Below are positions 1-7,797 of a DNA stretch of 33,482 nt, in pieces. Source of the DNA: Actinophytocola sp. (GTDB lineage: Bacteria; Actinomycetota; Actinomycetes; Mycobacteriales; Pseudonocardiaceae); NCBI GenBank assembly GCA_009377395.1, contig WHUB01000049.1:1-33482 (forward strand). The letters run 5' to 3'. Position 1 is the first letter of the stretch, and every line of letters begins with the position of its first letter. The notes under the pieces were generated by a model. The model was not told the DNA's origin. It saw only the letters and a list, made by a program, of their open reading frames with translations, and did no database searches. Made by a program: the position numbers and the translations under genes.

Positions 1-1009
1 CGCGGACGTCGTCGGTCAGCGGCTTGAAGGCGGCGCCGAGGACGGCGATCCGGCGGCCGTTGACACTGCCGCCGCACTCGTCGACCGCGGCCTCGACCAT
101 GCGGCTGCGGCACCGCAGGTTGATCTCGTCCACCGCGCGCAGCAGTGCCATCGACTCGCCCGCCCCCAGGTCGTCCGCCTGCGCGATCAGCGCCCGGACG
201 TCCTTGGGCAGGCAGCCGCCGCCGAAGCCGAGCCCGGGATGCAGGAACTTGCGGCCGATCCGGGCGTCATGCCCCAGCGCCTCCGACACGGCCAGCACGT
301 CGGCGCCCGCGGCGTCGGAGAGCTCGGCCACCATGTTGATGAACGAGACCTTAGTCGCCAGGAAGGCGTTCGCGGCGCACTTCACCAGCTCGGCGGTCGT
401 CGTGTCGGTGACGACGACCGGCACGCCGAGCTCCACCGGCCGGGTGTAGATCTCCCGCAGCGTCTGCTCTGCCGCCGCCGAGGACACGCCCAGCACCAGC
501 CGGTCCGGGCACAGGGTGTCCTCCACCCCGTGCCCCTCCCTGAGGAACTCCGGGTTCCAGGCCACGTCGACCCACACCCCGTCCGGGGCGTGTCGCGCAG
601 CGAGCTCGGCCAGGGCCTGTGCGGTGCCGACCGGCACGGTGGACTTGCCGACCAGCAGCGCGGATCGCCGCAGCAGCGGTGCGAGATCGCGCACCGCCGA
701 GAACACCTGCGCCATGTCGGCGGCCAGGCCGTCTTCTTGCTGCGGCGTGCCCACGCACAGGAAGAACACGCTGGCGAACTCGGCGGCCTCGGCCAGCTCC
801 GTGGTGAACCGCAGCCGGCCGGAGTCCGTGTGCCGCCGCAGTAGCTCCGCCAGGTGCGGTTCGAAGAACGGCGCGTCGCCACGCTGGAGCCGCGTGACCC
901 GGTCCGGATCGACGTCGACGCCGACGACGTCGAAGCCGAGCTCCGCCATACACGCGGCATGGGTGGTGCCGAGATAGCCGGTACCGATGACGGCGATGGT
1001 GGGATGCAC
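1..1009 (-). CDS. ugd: UDP-glucose 6-dehydrogenase (5' part, C-terminus beyond the left edge)
   Basis: Oxidises UDP-glucose to UDP-glucuronate with two NAD+, supplying uronic acid for cell-surface glycans; cytosolic. The first 336 codons are present on the minus strand. The N-terminal Rossmann motif is VIGTGYLG, followed by the family signatures WNPEFLREG and GFGGGCLPKDVRAL, in which Cys266 is the catalytic thiol. The GTG start at 1009 is chosen because a GGGAGG ribosome binding site lies just upstream and the Rossmann strand begins at residue 4. The reading frame stays open to position 1, so the C-terminal substrate-binding domain is incomplete. UDP-N-acetylmannosamine dehydrogenases share this fold, but the signatures fit the glucose enzyme better. 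No functional partner is visible; the next gene is divergent. Confidence 0.9.
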   Translation of the reverse strand, partial: MHPTIAVIGTGYLGTTHAACMAELGFDVVGVDVDPDRVTRLQRGDAPFFEPHLAELLRRHTDSGRLRFTTELAEAAEFASVFFLCVGTPQQEDGLAADMAQVFSAVRDLAPLLRRSALLVGKSTVPVGTAQALAELAARHAPDGVWVDVAWNPEFLREGHGVEDTLCPDRLVLGVSSAAAEQTLREIYTRPVELGVPVVVTDTTTAELVKCAANAFLATKVSFINMVAELSDAAGADVLAVSEALGHDARIGRKFLHPGLGFGGGCLPKDVRALIAQADDLGAGESMALLRAVDEINLRCRSRMVEAAVDECGGSVNGRRIAVLGAAFKPLTDDVR

Positions 1010-1196
1010 GGAGCCTCCCGAGAGGTAGTGGACTGTCACCGGCACGGTGCATGAGCCAGACGAACGCCCGGTATCTCAGACGCAACATGTCGTGGACGTC
1101 CGGACGACAGCTGACCGCGCGATGAACACCGAGATTCAAGTTGATCACTTACACTGGTCGCTTCGCGTGTACCCGTGAGCCGTCGAGGTGGTCGCT

Positions 1197-2741
1197 GTGG
1201 CGGATGTTTCCGATCCCTTGTCGTTGGAGTGGGGTGGCCGCCCGGCTCGCGGCGCGCCCGGTCCCATGCTCGCCGCGCTGGAGCCCGCGGCGCACCGCTA
1301 CCGCTTCCAGCAGGGTGCGCGTCGCCGGTCGAGCGTGACGTATCTGGACACGGTGGACCGGCGGCTGCGCAAGAAGGGGTTGTCGCTGCGCTATGAGTCT
1401 GATTCGGATTCCGAGGTGCTGGTCGCCTCCGCGCCCGACGGCATCGACACCACCGAGCTGGGCGAGGCGCCGGTGTGGCCCGCGCTGGCCGAGCAGCTTC
1501 CGGCGGGCTCGGTGGCCGACCGGGTCGGCCCGGCGATGTGGGTGCGTGCGGTGGCCCCGGTGGTCGAGACCGAGGTGGTGAGCCGGGAGATCACCGCCCG
1601 CAACGAGGACGACAAGATCGTGGCCCGGCTGCACTGGCAGGAGGCGACCGCGAACGGCTCCCCGACGCTGGCCCGGGTGTCGCTCGACCCGTTGCGCGGG
1701 TACGCCGCCGACGCGGAGCGGATCGCACGGCTGCTGGCCGACAGTGGCGAGTTCGTCGTCCCGGAACGCAGCCTGGCCGAGGTGTGGCTGCGGCACGCCG
1801 CCGACGACGAGGTGGAGCGGCGCCCGACGATCACGGCGGGCATGCGCGCGGACGTCGCGGTCGCCACCGCCCTGCTGGGTTTCCTCGACGCGATCGAACG
1901 CAACGTCGCGGGCACGATCGACGACGTCGACACCGAGTTCCTGCACGATCTGCGGGTCGCGGTGCGACGCAGCCGCTCGGTGCTCAAGCTCACCGGCGAT
2001 GCCCTCCCGGAGCGCCTCGTGGCGCGCGGGGCACGGGAGCTGAAGTGGCTGGGCGATGCCACCACCCCCACCCGCGACCTGGACGTCTACCTGCTCGAAC
2101 TGGACGAGCTGGCCACCCGCCTCACGGTCGGCACCCGCGCCGACCTCGACGACTTCGCCACCCACCTGCACTGGGAACGCACAGTGGCCCGGCGGTCGCT
2201 GGTGCGGGCGCTGCAGTCGAAACGCTTCGAGCGGTGGTGCGAGAGCTGGCGGCAGTCGCTGACCGAGATCGTCTCCTCCGGCGGCAGTGAGCAGTCAGGC
2301 AGCGTCGAGGAGCTGGCGCGCGATCGCGTGCGCGTCGCCTACAAGCGGGTGCTCAAGCGGGCGAACGCGATCACGCCGGACTGCCCGGGCGAGCGGGTGC
2401 ACTCACTGCGCAAGCGGGCCAAGGAACTGCGCTACCTGTTGGAGATGTTCGCGCCGGTCTGCGACCGCAAGCCGCACCGCGCGGTGGTCAAGAACCTGAA
2501 GCGGGTGCAGGACATTCTCGGCGCGGTCCAGGACGGCGAGGTGCAGAGCGCGAGCCTGCGGGTGTTCGCCGAGCGGATGCTCGACCGGCGGTCGGCGAGC
2601 GCGGCCACCCTGCTGGCGATGGGCGAGCTGTCGGCCGGGTTCGCCGGAGAGCAGCGGCAGGCGCGGGACGAGCTGACCGACGCCTTGCCGGGTTTTCTCG
2701 GCTCGTCGGTGCACAAGCGCGTGACCGCGATGCTGCCATGA
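1197..2741 (+). CDS. CYTH-CHAD domain protein, probable polyphosphate-binding protein
   Basis: The N-terminal half (about residues 1-185) is CYTH-like and the C-terminal half (about 200-505) is a CHAD helical domain. CHAD signatures are HDLRVAVRRSRSVL near residue 247 and HSLRKRAKELRYLLE near residue 400, both rich in Arg/Lys and His. CHAD domains are known to bind inorganic polyphosphate. The CYTH part keeps the YLDTVDRRLRKKGLSLR strand but lacks the N-terminal ExExK metal motif expected of an active triphosphatase, so catalysis is doubtful. I prefer GTG 1197 (GAGGTGG five bases upstream) over the in-frame GTG at 1188. The stop overlaps the next start as ATGA, which implies translational coupling to the ParA-like ATPase. 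The 187-bp gap upstream holds an imperfect palindrome at 1137-1149 but no clear promoter. Confidence 0.85.
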   Translation: MADVSDPLSLEWGGRPARGAPGPMLAALEPAAHRYRFQQGARRRSSVTYLDTVDRRLRKKGLSLRYESDSDSEVLVASAPDGIDTTELGEAPVWPALAEQLPAGSVADRVGPAMWVRAVAPVVETEVVSREITARNEDDKIVARLHWQEATANGSPTLARVSLDPLRGYAADAERIARLLADSGEFVVPERSLAEVWLRHAADDEVERRPTITAGMRADVAVATALLGFLDAIERNVAGTIDDVDTEFLHDLRVAVRRSRSVLKLTGDALPERLVARGARELKWLGDATTPTRDLDVYLLELDELATRLTVGTRADLDDFATHLHWERTVARRSLVRALQSKRFERWCESWRQSLTEIVSSGGSEQSGSVEELARDRVRVAYKRVLKRANAITPDCPGERVHSLRKRAKELRYLLEMFAPVCDRKPHRAVVKNLKRVQDILGAVQDGEVQSASLRVFAERMLDRRSASAATLLAMGELSAGFAGEQRQARDELTDALPGFLGSSVHKRVTAMLP

Positions 2742-3475
2742 AGATCGTCGCGTCGTACAACGTCAAGGGCGGCGTCGGCAAGACGTCGACCGCGGTCAAC
2801 CTCGCCTACCTCAGCGCGGCCGACGGCAGGCGCACCCTGCTGTGGGATCTCGACCCGCAGGGCGCGGCGACGTTCCTGTTCCGCATCAAGCCGCGCGTCA
2901 AGGGCGGCAGCGCGAAACTCGTCAGCGGCACGAGGCCGATCGAGGCCGGGCTGAAGGGCACCGACTATCCCAGGCTCGACCTGCTGCCCGCCGACTTCAC
3001 CTACCGCAACATGGACATCGACCTCGCCCACAGCAAGAAACTGACGCTGGGCACGCTGCTCGACGGGCTCGCCGACGAGTACGACGTCGTCTTCCTCGAC
3101 ACCCCGCCCAGCCTGTCGCTGGTGTCGGAGAACGTGCTGCGAGCCGCCGACGTCGTGCTGGTCCCGATCATCCCCACCGTGCTCGCGGTACGCACCTACG
3201 ACCAGCTCACCGACTTCGTCGCCTCCTTCAACGGCCACCACCCCACCCTGCACGCGTTCTTCTCCATGACCGACCGACGCAAGTCACTGCACCGCAGCGT
3301 GCTCACCGACCTGCCGCAACAGCGCACCGGCATCAGCCCCACCGCCATCCCAGCGGCCTCACTCATCGAGCAGATGACCGTCCGCCGCGAACCGGTACCC
3401 GTCTACGCACCACACAGCACGGCTACCAAGGCGTATCGGTCACTCTGGACAGAACTCTCCGACTTGCTCGGCTGA
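2738..3475 (+). CDS. ParA/MinD-family ATPase
   Basis: A 245-residue P-loop ATPase of the ParA/MinD/Soj class. The deviant Walker A motif is KGGVGKTS (residues 10-17, with the signature Lys10), the A' motif is DLDPQG (Asp39) and Walker B is VVFLDTPPS (Asp121). These proteins dimerise on ATP and bind nucleoid or membrane to position a cargo. No ParB gene or parS site is seen nearby, so this is an orphan ATPase rather than the chromosome segregation ParA. The start overlaps the stop of the CHAD gene by four bases, so the CHAD protein is the obvious candidate cargo or adaptor. The length is normal for a compact orphan ParA with no N-terminal DNA-binding extension. Confidence 0.88.
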   Translation: MKIVASYNVKGGVGKTSTAVNLAYLSAADGRRTLLWDLDPQGAATFLFRIKPRVKGGSAKLVSGTRPIEAGLKGTDYPRLDLLPADFTYRNMDIDLAHSKKLTLGTLLDGLADEYDVVFLDTPPSLSLVSENVLRAADVVLVPIIPTVLAVRTYDQLTDFVASFNGHHPTLHAFFSMTDRRKSLHRSVLTDLPQQRTGISPTAIPAASLIEQMTVRREPVPVYAPHSTATKAYRSLWTELSDLLG

Positions 3476-3617
3476 ACTCTCGCCGAATCGGGTTGTCATT
3501 CACGGTCGCGGCGGGCGTTGTTTACTCACTGTCCGCTCCGATACGGTCGCGAACGCACTCACATGGGTGATACAGATGGGCTAAGGCCACTCGACCGTCT
3601 GGCCAGGAGGGGACACC

Positions 3618-4787
<1,170 letters not shown>

Positions 4788-4788
4788 G

Positions 4789-5538
4789 TCACGGCGTCCG
4801 TCCCGGCTTGACGGCCCGGATGATCGCGGAGTGCAGGCCGTCGCCGACCTGGTGGGTGGCGGTGATGTCGATGCCGGTGAACCCGGCCGCGGCCAGGCTC
4901 TCCCGGTACTCGGTGAACGACAGGGCTCCGGCGATGCAGTCCACATAGGAGCCGCGTTCGGCTCGCTCTCGCGGGGTGAGGTGGTCGTCGGCGACGATGT
5001 CGGTGATGCCGATGCGGCCGCCGGGCGTGAGTACGCGGTGGGTCTCGGCGAATACCGCCGGCTTGTCGACGGACAGGTTGACGACGCAGTTGGAGATCAC
5101 GACGTCGATACTCTCGGCGGGCAGCGGGATTTCCTCGATGGTGCCGTACAGAAACTCGACGTTGCCGACGCCGGCCTTGGCGGCGTTCGCGCGGGCGAGG
5201 GTGAGCATCTCCTCGGTCATGTCCAGGCCATAGGCCTTGCCGGTGGGTCCGACGCGCCGGGCCGAGAGCAGCACGTCGATTCCCCCGCCGGAACCGAGGT
5301 CGAGCACGGTTTCCCCGGCGCGCAGCTCGGCGACGGCGGTGGGGTTGCCGCAGCCGAGTGAGGCGGACACGGCCTCGACCGGGAGCGCCTCACGGTCGTT
5401 CTCCGCGTACAGGGCGGCGCCGAAGCTCTCGTCGACCTCGACGGCCGGTGGCCCGCAGCAGCCTCCGGTGGCGGCGGTCGCGGCGGCGGCGTAGCGGGCG
5501 CGGACGGTCTCGCGCAGCTCGGTGTCCTGCTGGTTCAT
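4789..5538 (-). CDS. arsM: Arsenite methyltransferase
   Basis: SAM-dependent methylation of As(III) to methylated, partly volatile species; cytosolic. The product is 249 residues. SAM motif I is [11 protein letters not shown] (residues 78-88). All three arsenic-binding cysteines of the family are present: Cys63 (LGCGNP), Cys151 (SNCVVNLS) and Cys201 (DCIAGALS). An N-terminal Cys27-Cys28 pair resembles the extra thiols seen in many ArsM proteins. ATG 5538 is chosen for its GAGGGG ribosome binding site, although the frame stays open further upstream into arsR. It is divergent from arsR and shares a control region with it, so repression by ArsR and relief by As(III) are likely. Confidence 0.93.
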   Translation of the reverse strand: MNQQDTELRETVRARYAAAATAATGGCCGPPAVEVDESFGAALYAENDREALPVEAVSASLGCGNPTAVAELRAGETVLDLGSGGGIDVLLSARRVGPTGKAYGLDMTEEMLTLARANAAKAGVGNVEFLYGTIEEIPLPAESIDVVISNCVVNLSVDKPAVFAETHRVLTPGGRIGITDIVADDHLTPRERAERGSYVDCIAGALSFTEYRESLAAAGFTGIDITATHQVGDGLHSAIIRAVKPGRTP

Positions 5539-5549
5539 GTCGACCCCTC

Positions 5550-5573
5550 TTGTATCGATGGTTGTCGATACAA
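5550..5573. promoter_or_regulatory. Inverted-repeat operator in the arsM-arsR control region
   Basis: Perfect 9-bp arms TTGTATCGA (5550-5558) and TCGATACAA (5565-5573) with a 6-bp spacer. The repeat lies immediately downstream of the predicted arsM -10 element, over the expected arsM transcription start and leader. This is the position for a repressor, most simply ArsR. A second, wider inverted repeat GATTCGA / TCGAATC occupies 5585-5591 and 5614-5620 and flanks the arsR start. Confidence 0.7.
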
Positions 5574-5611
5574 GATTGCCCCGTGATTCGATGTCTGTCA
5601 ATATAGACGTA
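5573..5611. promoter_or_regulatory. Face-to-face arsM and arsR promoters
   Basis: Minus strand, for arsM: -35 TTGACA (5601-5596), 17-bp spacer, -10 CAATCT (5578-5573). Plus strand, for arsR: -35 TTGCCC (5576-5581), 17-bp spacer, -10 CAATAT (5599-5604), which puts the start site at about 5611, the A of the arsR ATG, so the arsR mRNA would be leaderless. The -35 of each promoter overlaps the -10 of the other, so two polymerases could not bind at once. The positions are read directly; the activity is inferred. Confidence 0.5.
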
Positions 5612-5937
5612 TGTCGAATCAGGTGGGTGACGGCGAGGTCGCGGCGGCGTTCAAGGCGCTGGGTGATCCGGTACGGCTGCGGCTGCTGCTGATGATCGCG
5701 GCCGCGCAGACCGAGCAGGGGGTCTGCGTCTGCCAGCTGACCCCGGCGTTCGCGGTGTCGCAGCCGACGATCTCCCACCACCTGAAGCAGCTGCGCCAGG
5801 CCGGCTTGATCGACTGCGAGCGGCGCGGCACCTGGGTGTATTACTGGGTGGTGCCGGGCGTGATCGAACGCCTCTCCGGGACGCTGGCGGACGCCCTCCC
5901 CGAGGCCGCGCCGGTGTCGGCGACCGGGCGCGGGTAG
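5611..5937 (+). CDS. arsR: ArsR/SmtB-family arsenic-responsive repressor
   Basis: A 108-residue winged-helix repressor. The N-terminal FKALGDPVRLRLLLMI helix is typical of the family. The metalloid motif is GVCVCQL (a CVC pair in helix 3, as in the E. coli plasmid R773 ArsR), followed by the recognition helix around SQPTISHHLKQLRQAGL and the wing GTWVYYWV. It should bind the divergent arsM-arsR promoter region and release DNA on binding As(III) or Sb(III). There is no ribosome binding site before ATG 5611, and the predicted start site coincides with it, so translation is probably leaderless. The last 97 bp overlap the 3' end of the convergent aquaporin gene. Confidence 0.93.
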   Translation: MSNQVGDGEVAAAFKALGDPVRLRLLLMIAAAQTEQGVCVCQLTPAFAVSQPTISHHLKQLRQAGLIDCERRGTWVYYWVVPGVIERLSGTLADALPEAAPVSATGRG

Positions 5938-6587
5938 AGGACGCGGAGCAGCGCGATCGCCACCGCGCCGCCGACGAGCTGTGCGGCGATGAACGGCAAC
6001 ACCGACGCCGGTGCGATACCGGCGAAGGTGTCGGAGAAGACCCGGCCGATCGTGATGGCGGGGTTGGCGAAGCTGGTGGAGCTGGTGAAGAAGTAGGCCG
6101 CGCCGATGTACGAGCCGACCGCGGCCGGGGTGAGATGCGGGCGCCCGGTCCTGGCCAGCGTGAAGATCACCATGAGCAGTCCGGCGGTGGCGACGACCTC
6201 GCCGATGCCGTGCGGCCAGCTCGCCCGGTCGGTGGTGGCGATGCTGACCAGGTCACCACCGTACATCGCGTTCGCCAGGGCCGCCCCGCTGACGCAGCCG
6301 AGGATCTGGACCGGGATGTAGGCGGCGGCGTGCCGCCAGGACAACCCACCCAGGGCGGAGTCGGCGAGCGAGACGACCGGGTTGAAGTGCCCGCCGGAGA
6401 CCGGCCCGAACACCAGGATGATGGTGTAGAGCCCGAGCGCGGTGACGGCGGCGTTCTCCAACAGTTGCAAGCCGACGTCGTGCGGCGAAAGGGTTTGGGC
6501 GGCGATGCCCGAGCCGATCACGACGGCGGCCAGCGAGAGGCTGCCGAGATACTCGGCGAGCAGCTTGCGGGGCAGCGAATGTCCCAT
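5841..6587 (-). CDS. Aquaporin/aquaglyceroporin (MIP family), probable arsenite channel
   Basis: A 248-residue membrane channel with about six transmembrane helices and the two half-helix signatures NPV (Asn69, in GGHFNPVVS) and NPA (Asn175, in FANPAITIGR, with the selectivity Arg just after). In ars clusters such channels (AqpS of Sinorhizobium) let As(III) made by ArsC leave the cell down its gradient. It is the third gene of the arsRC-arsC-aqp unit, 17 bp after arsC. The last 32 codons are antisense to arsR and encode a low-complexity tail, so the original stop may have been lost. The start at 6587 has only a weak GGAA upstream. The first NPx box is NPV rather than NPA. Confidence 0.9.
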   Translation of the reverse strand: MGHSLPRKLLAEYLGSLSLAAVVIGSGIAAQTLSPHDVGLQLLENAAVTALGLYTIILVFGPVSGGHFNPVVSLADSALGGLSWRHAAAYIPVQILGCVSGAALANAMYGGDLVSIATTDRASWPHGIGEVVATAGLLMVIFTLARTGRPHLTPAAVGSYIGAAYFFTSSTSFANPAITIGRVFSDTFAGIAPASVLPFIAAQLVGGAVAIALLRVLYPRPVADTGAASGRASASVPERRSITPGTTQ

Positions 6588-6604
6588 GGCGATTCCTTGG
6601 TGGC

Positions 6605-7015
6605 CTAGTGCTGGGCGGGGACGCCGAGTTCGTCGAGCAGCCGACGGACGCGGTGTTCGATCTCGTCGCGGATCGGGCGGACGGCGTCGAGGCCCTGACC
6701 GGCGGGGTCGGCGAGGGGCCAGTCCTCGTAGCGCGTGCCGGGAACGACGGGGCAGGCGTCACCGCAGCCCATGGTGATGACGACGTCGGCCGCGCGCACG
6801 ATCTCGTCGGTCCAGGGTTTGGGGTACTCGCCGGTGATGTCGATGTCGCGCTCGGCCATGGCGGCGACGGCGGCCGGGTTGATTTCGGCACCGGGCTCCG
6901 AGCCGCCAGACCAGGCTTGCGCCCGGTCCCCCGCGAGGTGAGCGAAGAACCCGAGGGCCATCTGGCTGCGGCCGGCGTTGTGGGTGCACAGAAACAGCAC
7001 CGTCGGTGTGGTCAT
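6605..7015 (-). CDS. arsC: Arsenate reductase, low-molecular-weight phosphatase fold
   Basis: Reduces arsenate to arsenite in the cytosol. The product is 136 residues. The N-terminal P-loop CTHNAGRS gives the CX5R active site (Cys10, Arg16), and the DWPLADP segment supplies the general-acid Asp region. Further cysteines at 84 and 88 (MGCGDACP) could resolve an intramolecular disulfide as in thioredoxin-coupled ArsC. Transfer to mycothiol and mycoredoxin, as in Corynebacterium, is an alternative. ATG 7015 overlaps the TGA of the upstream fusion gene (ATGA) and has its own GGAGGA site; a longer upstream reading is just the fusion gene in another frame. The product feeds the aquaporin and ArsM. 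Confidence 0.93.
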   Translation of the reverse strand: MTTPTVLFLCTHNAGRSQMALGFFAHLAGDRAQAWSGGSEPGAEINPAAVAAMAERDIDITGEYPKPWTDEIVRAADVVITMGCGDACPVVPGTRYEDWPLADPAGQGLDAVRPIRDEIEHRVRRLLDELGVPAQH

Positions 7016-7704
7016 GTGGTTCCTCCGGTGGCTTCGACGGCGGGCGCGAGCCGGTCGATGCGAGCGGACAGGTCGGTCAGCGCGCGTTCGAACGCGCTGG
7101 TTTCGTTGACGGGAGCGGGATCCGGGACGGACCAGTGCAGCCGGTCCGGCGTGCTGGCGCCGAGGTGCTCGTGGGCGGTGTCGCACACCGCGACCACCAG
7201 GTCGTCCGGGTGCAGCACCTCGGCGGCGCGGGCGGTGCGGGCACCGGCCAGCGAGAGGTCATGCCGCCGTGCGGCCGCGACGGCCAGCGGGTGCACCCGG
7301 TCGGCGGGCTCGGTGCCCGCCGAGGCCACCGGGACCCGGCTGCGCCGCCGCCACAGCGCCGCGGCCAACTGCGAACGAGCCGAGTTGCGGGTGCACACGA
7401 ACACCACCCGGGGCGCCGCCCGTGCGCCCGACGGCGACAGCCCCGCCAAGGCGTCGGCGCACAGCCGCAGATAGGTGCGGCGATGATCGCCTTCCGAGCG
7501 CGACCGGACGAGCAGCCCGACGTCCTGCAGCCGTTTGAGATGGTGGGCGAGTAGATTGCTCGGCAGGCTCAGCGCCCGCCCCAGCTCCCCCGGCGAGGCA
7601 TCACCGAGCAGCAGCTGGTCCACGATCGCCAGCCGTGCGGGCTCGCCCAGCGCCGCGTGCACCCGCGCCCGTGCCAGCAGCTCGTCATTCACCTCAACGT
7701 CCAT
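7012..7704 (-). CDS. ArsR-type HTH fused to an ArsC-like LMW phosphatase domain
   Basis: A 230-residue two-domain protein. Residues 8-85 form an ArsR-like winged helix (ALGEPARLAIVDQLL, then LPSNLLAHHLKRLQDVGLL). Residues 98-225 form a low-molecular-weight phosphatase / arsenate reductase domain with P-loop CTRNSARS (Cys104, Arg110) and a late VPDP acid segment. The HTH lacks the CVC metalloid motif of the nearby ArsR, so sensing may use other cysteines (Cys82, Cys104) or the phosphatase domain. I start at ATG 7704, not the in-frame ATG at 7746: a strong promoter (TTGACA, 17 bp, TTTCAT) lies inside the longer reading and predicts transcription from about 7704, giving a leaderless mRNA. It is translationally coupled to arsC. 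Confidence 0.85.
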   Translation of the reverse strand: MDVEVNDELLARARVHAALGEPARLAIVDQLLLGDASPGELGRALSLPSNLLAHHLKRLQDVGLLVRSRSEGDHRRTYLRLCADALAGLSPSGARAAPRVVFVCTRNSARSQLAAALWRRRSRVPVASAGTEPADRVHPLAVAAARRHDLSLAGARTARAAEVLHPDDLVVAVCDTAHEHLGASTPDRLHWSVPDPAPVNETSAFERALTDLSARIDRLAPAVEATGGTT

Positions 7705-7740
7705 TGAGTCAATGAAAGCTGAGCTATTGGCTCCTGTCAA
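7702..7740 (-). promoter_or_regulatory. Promoter and palindromic operator of the arsRC-arsC-aqp unit
   Basis: On the minus strand: -35 TTGACA (7740-7735), an exact 17-bp spacer, and -10 TTTCAT (7717-7712). The palindrome CATTGACTCAATG (7702-7714, 6-bp arms around one base) overlaps the -10 and runs into the ATG at 7704. A protein bound there would block both polymerase and the leaderless start, so autoregulation by the fusion protein is the simplest reading. The sequence does not match the 5550-5573 repeat, in line with a different repressor. Confidence 0.65.
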
Positions 7741-7750
7741 GGACATGGCA

Positions 7751-7781
7751 CGGCCCGGCGGGCGAGGCGCCCGCCGGGCCG
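7751..7781 (-). terminator. GC-rich hairpin terminator after the Asp-box protein gene
   Basis: Perfect 14-bp inverted repeat CGGCCCGGCGGGCG (7751-7764) and CGCCCGCCGGGCCG (7768-7781) with a 3-base loop, 17 bp after the stop of the secreted Asp-box protein and upstream of the arsRC promoter. There is no T-run, which is usual for actinobacterial terminators. It should insulate the ars unit from read-through. Confidence 0.75.
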
Positions 7782-7797
7782 CATGCGTACCGCCGGG

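Noticed and set aside
1137-1149. Palindrome AAGTTGATCACTT upstream of the CYTH-CHAD gene as an operator.
   Set aside because: The arms are only four bases with no linked promoter or regulator; chance is likely.
4789-7740. Horizontal transfer or integration of the ars genes as a mobile island.
   Set aside because: No integrase, transposase, tRNA gene or flanking direct repeat was seen, and base composition does not stand out by eye from the neighbours.
7705-7746. Upstream in-frame ATG (7746) for the ArsR-ArsC fusion.
   Set aside because: The added 14 residues translate a near-consensus promoter (TTGACA, 17 bp, TTTCAT), so this stretch is more likely regulatory DNA.
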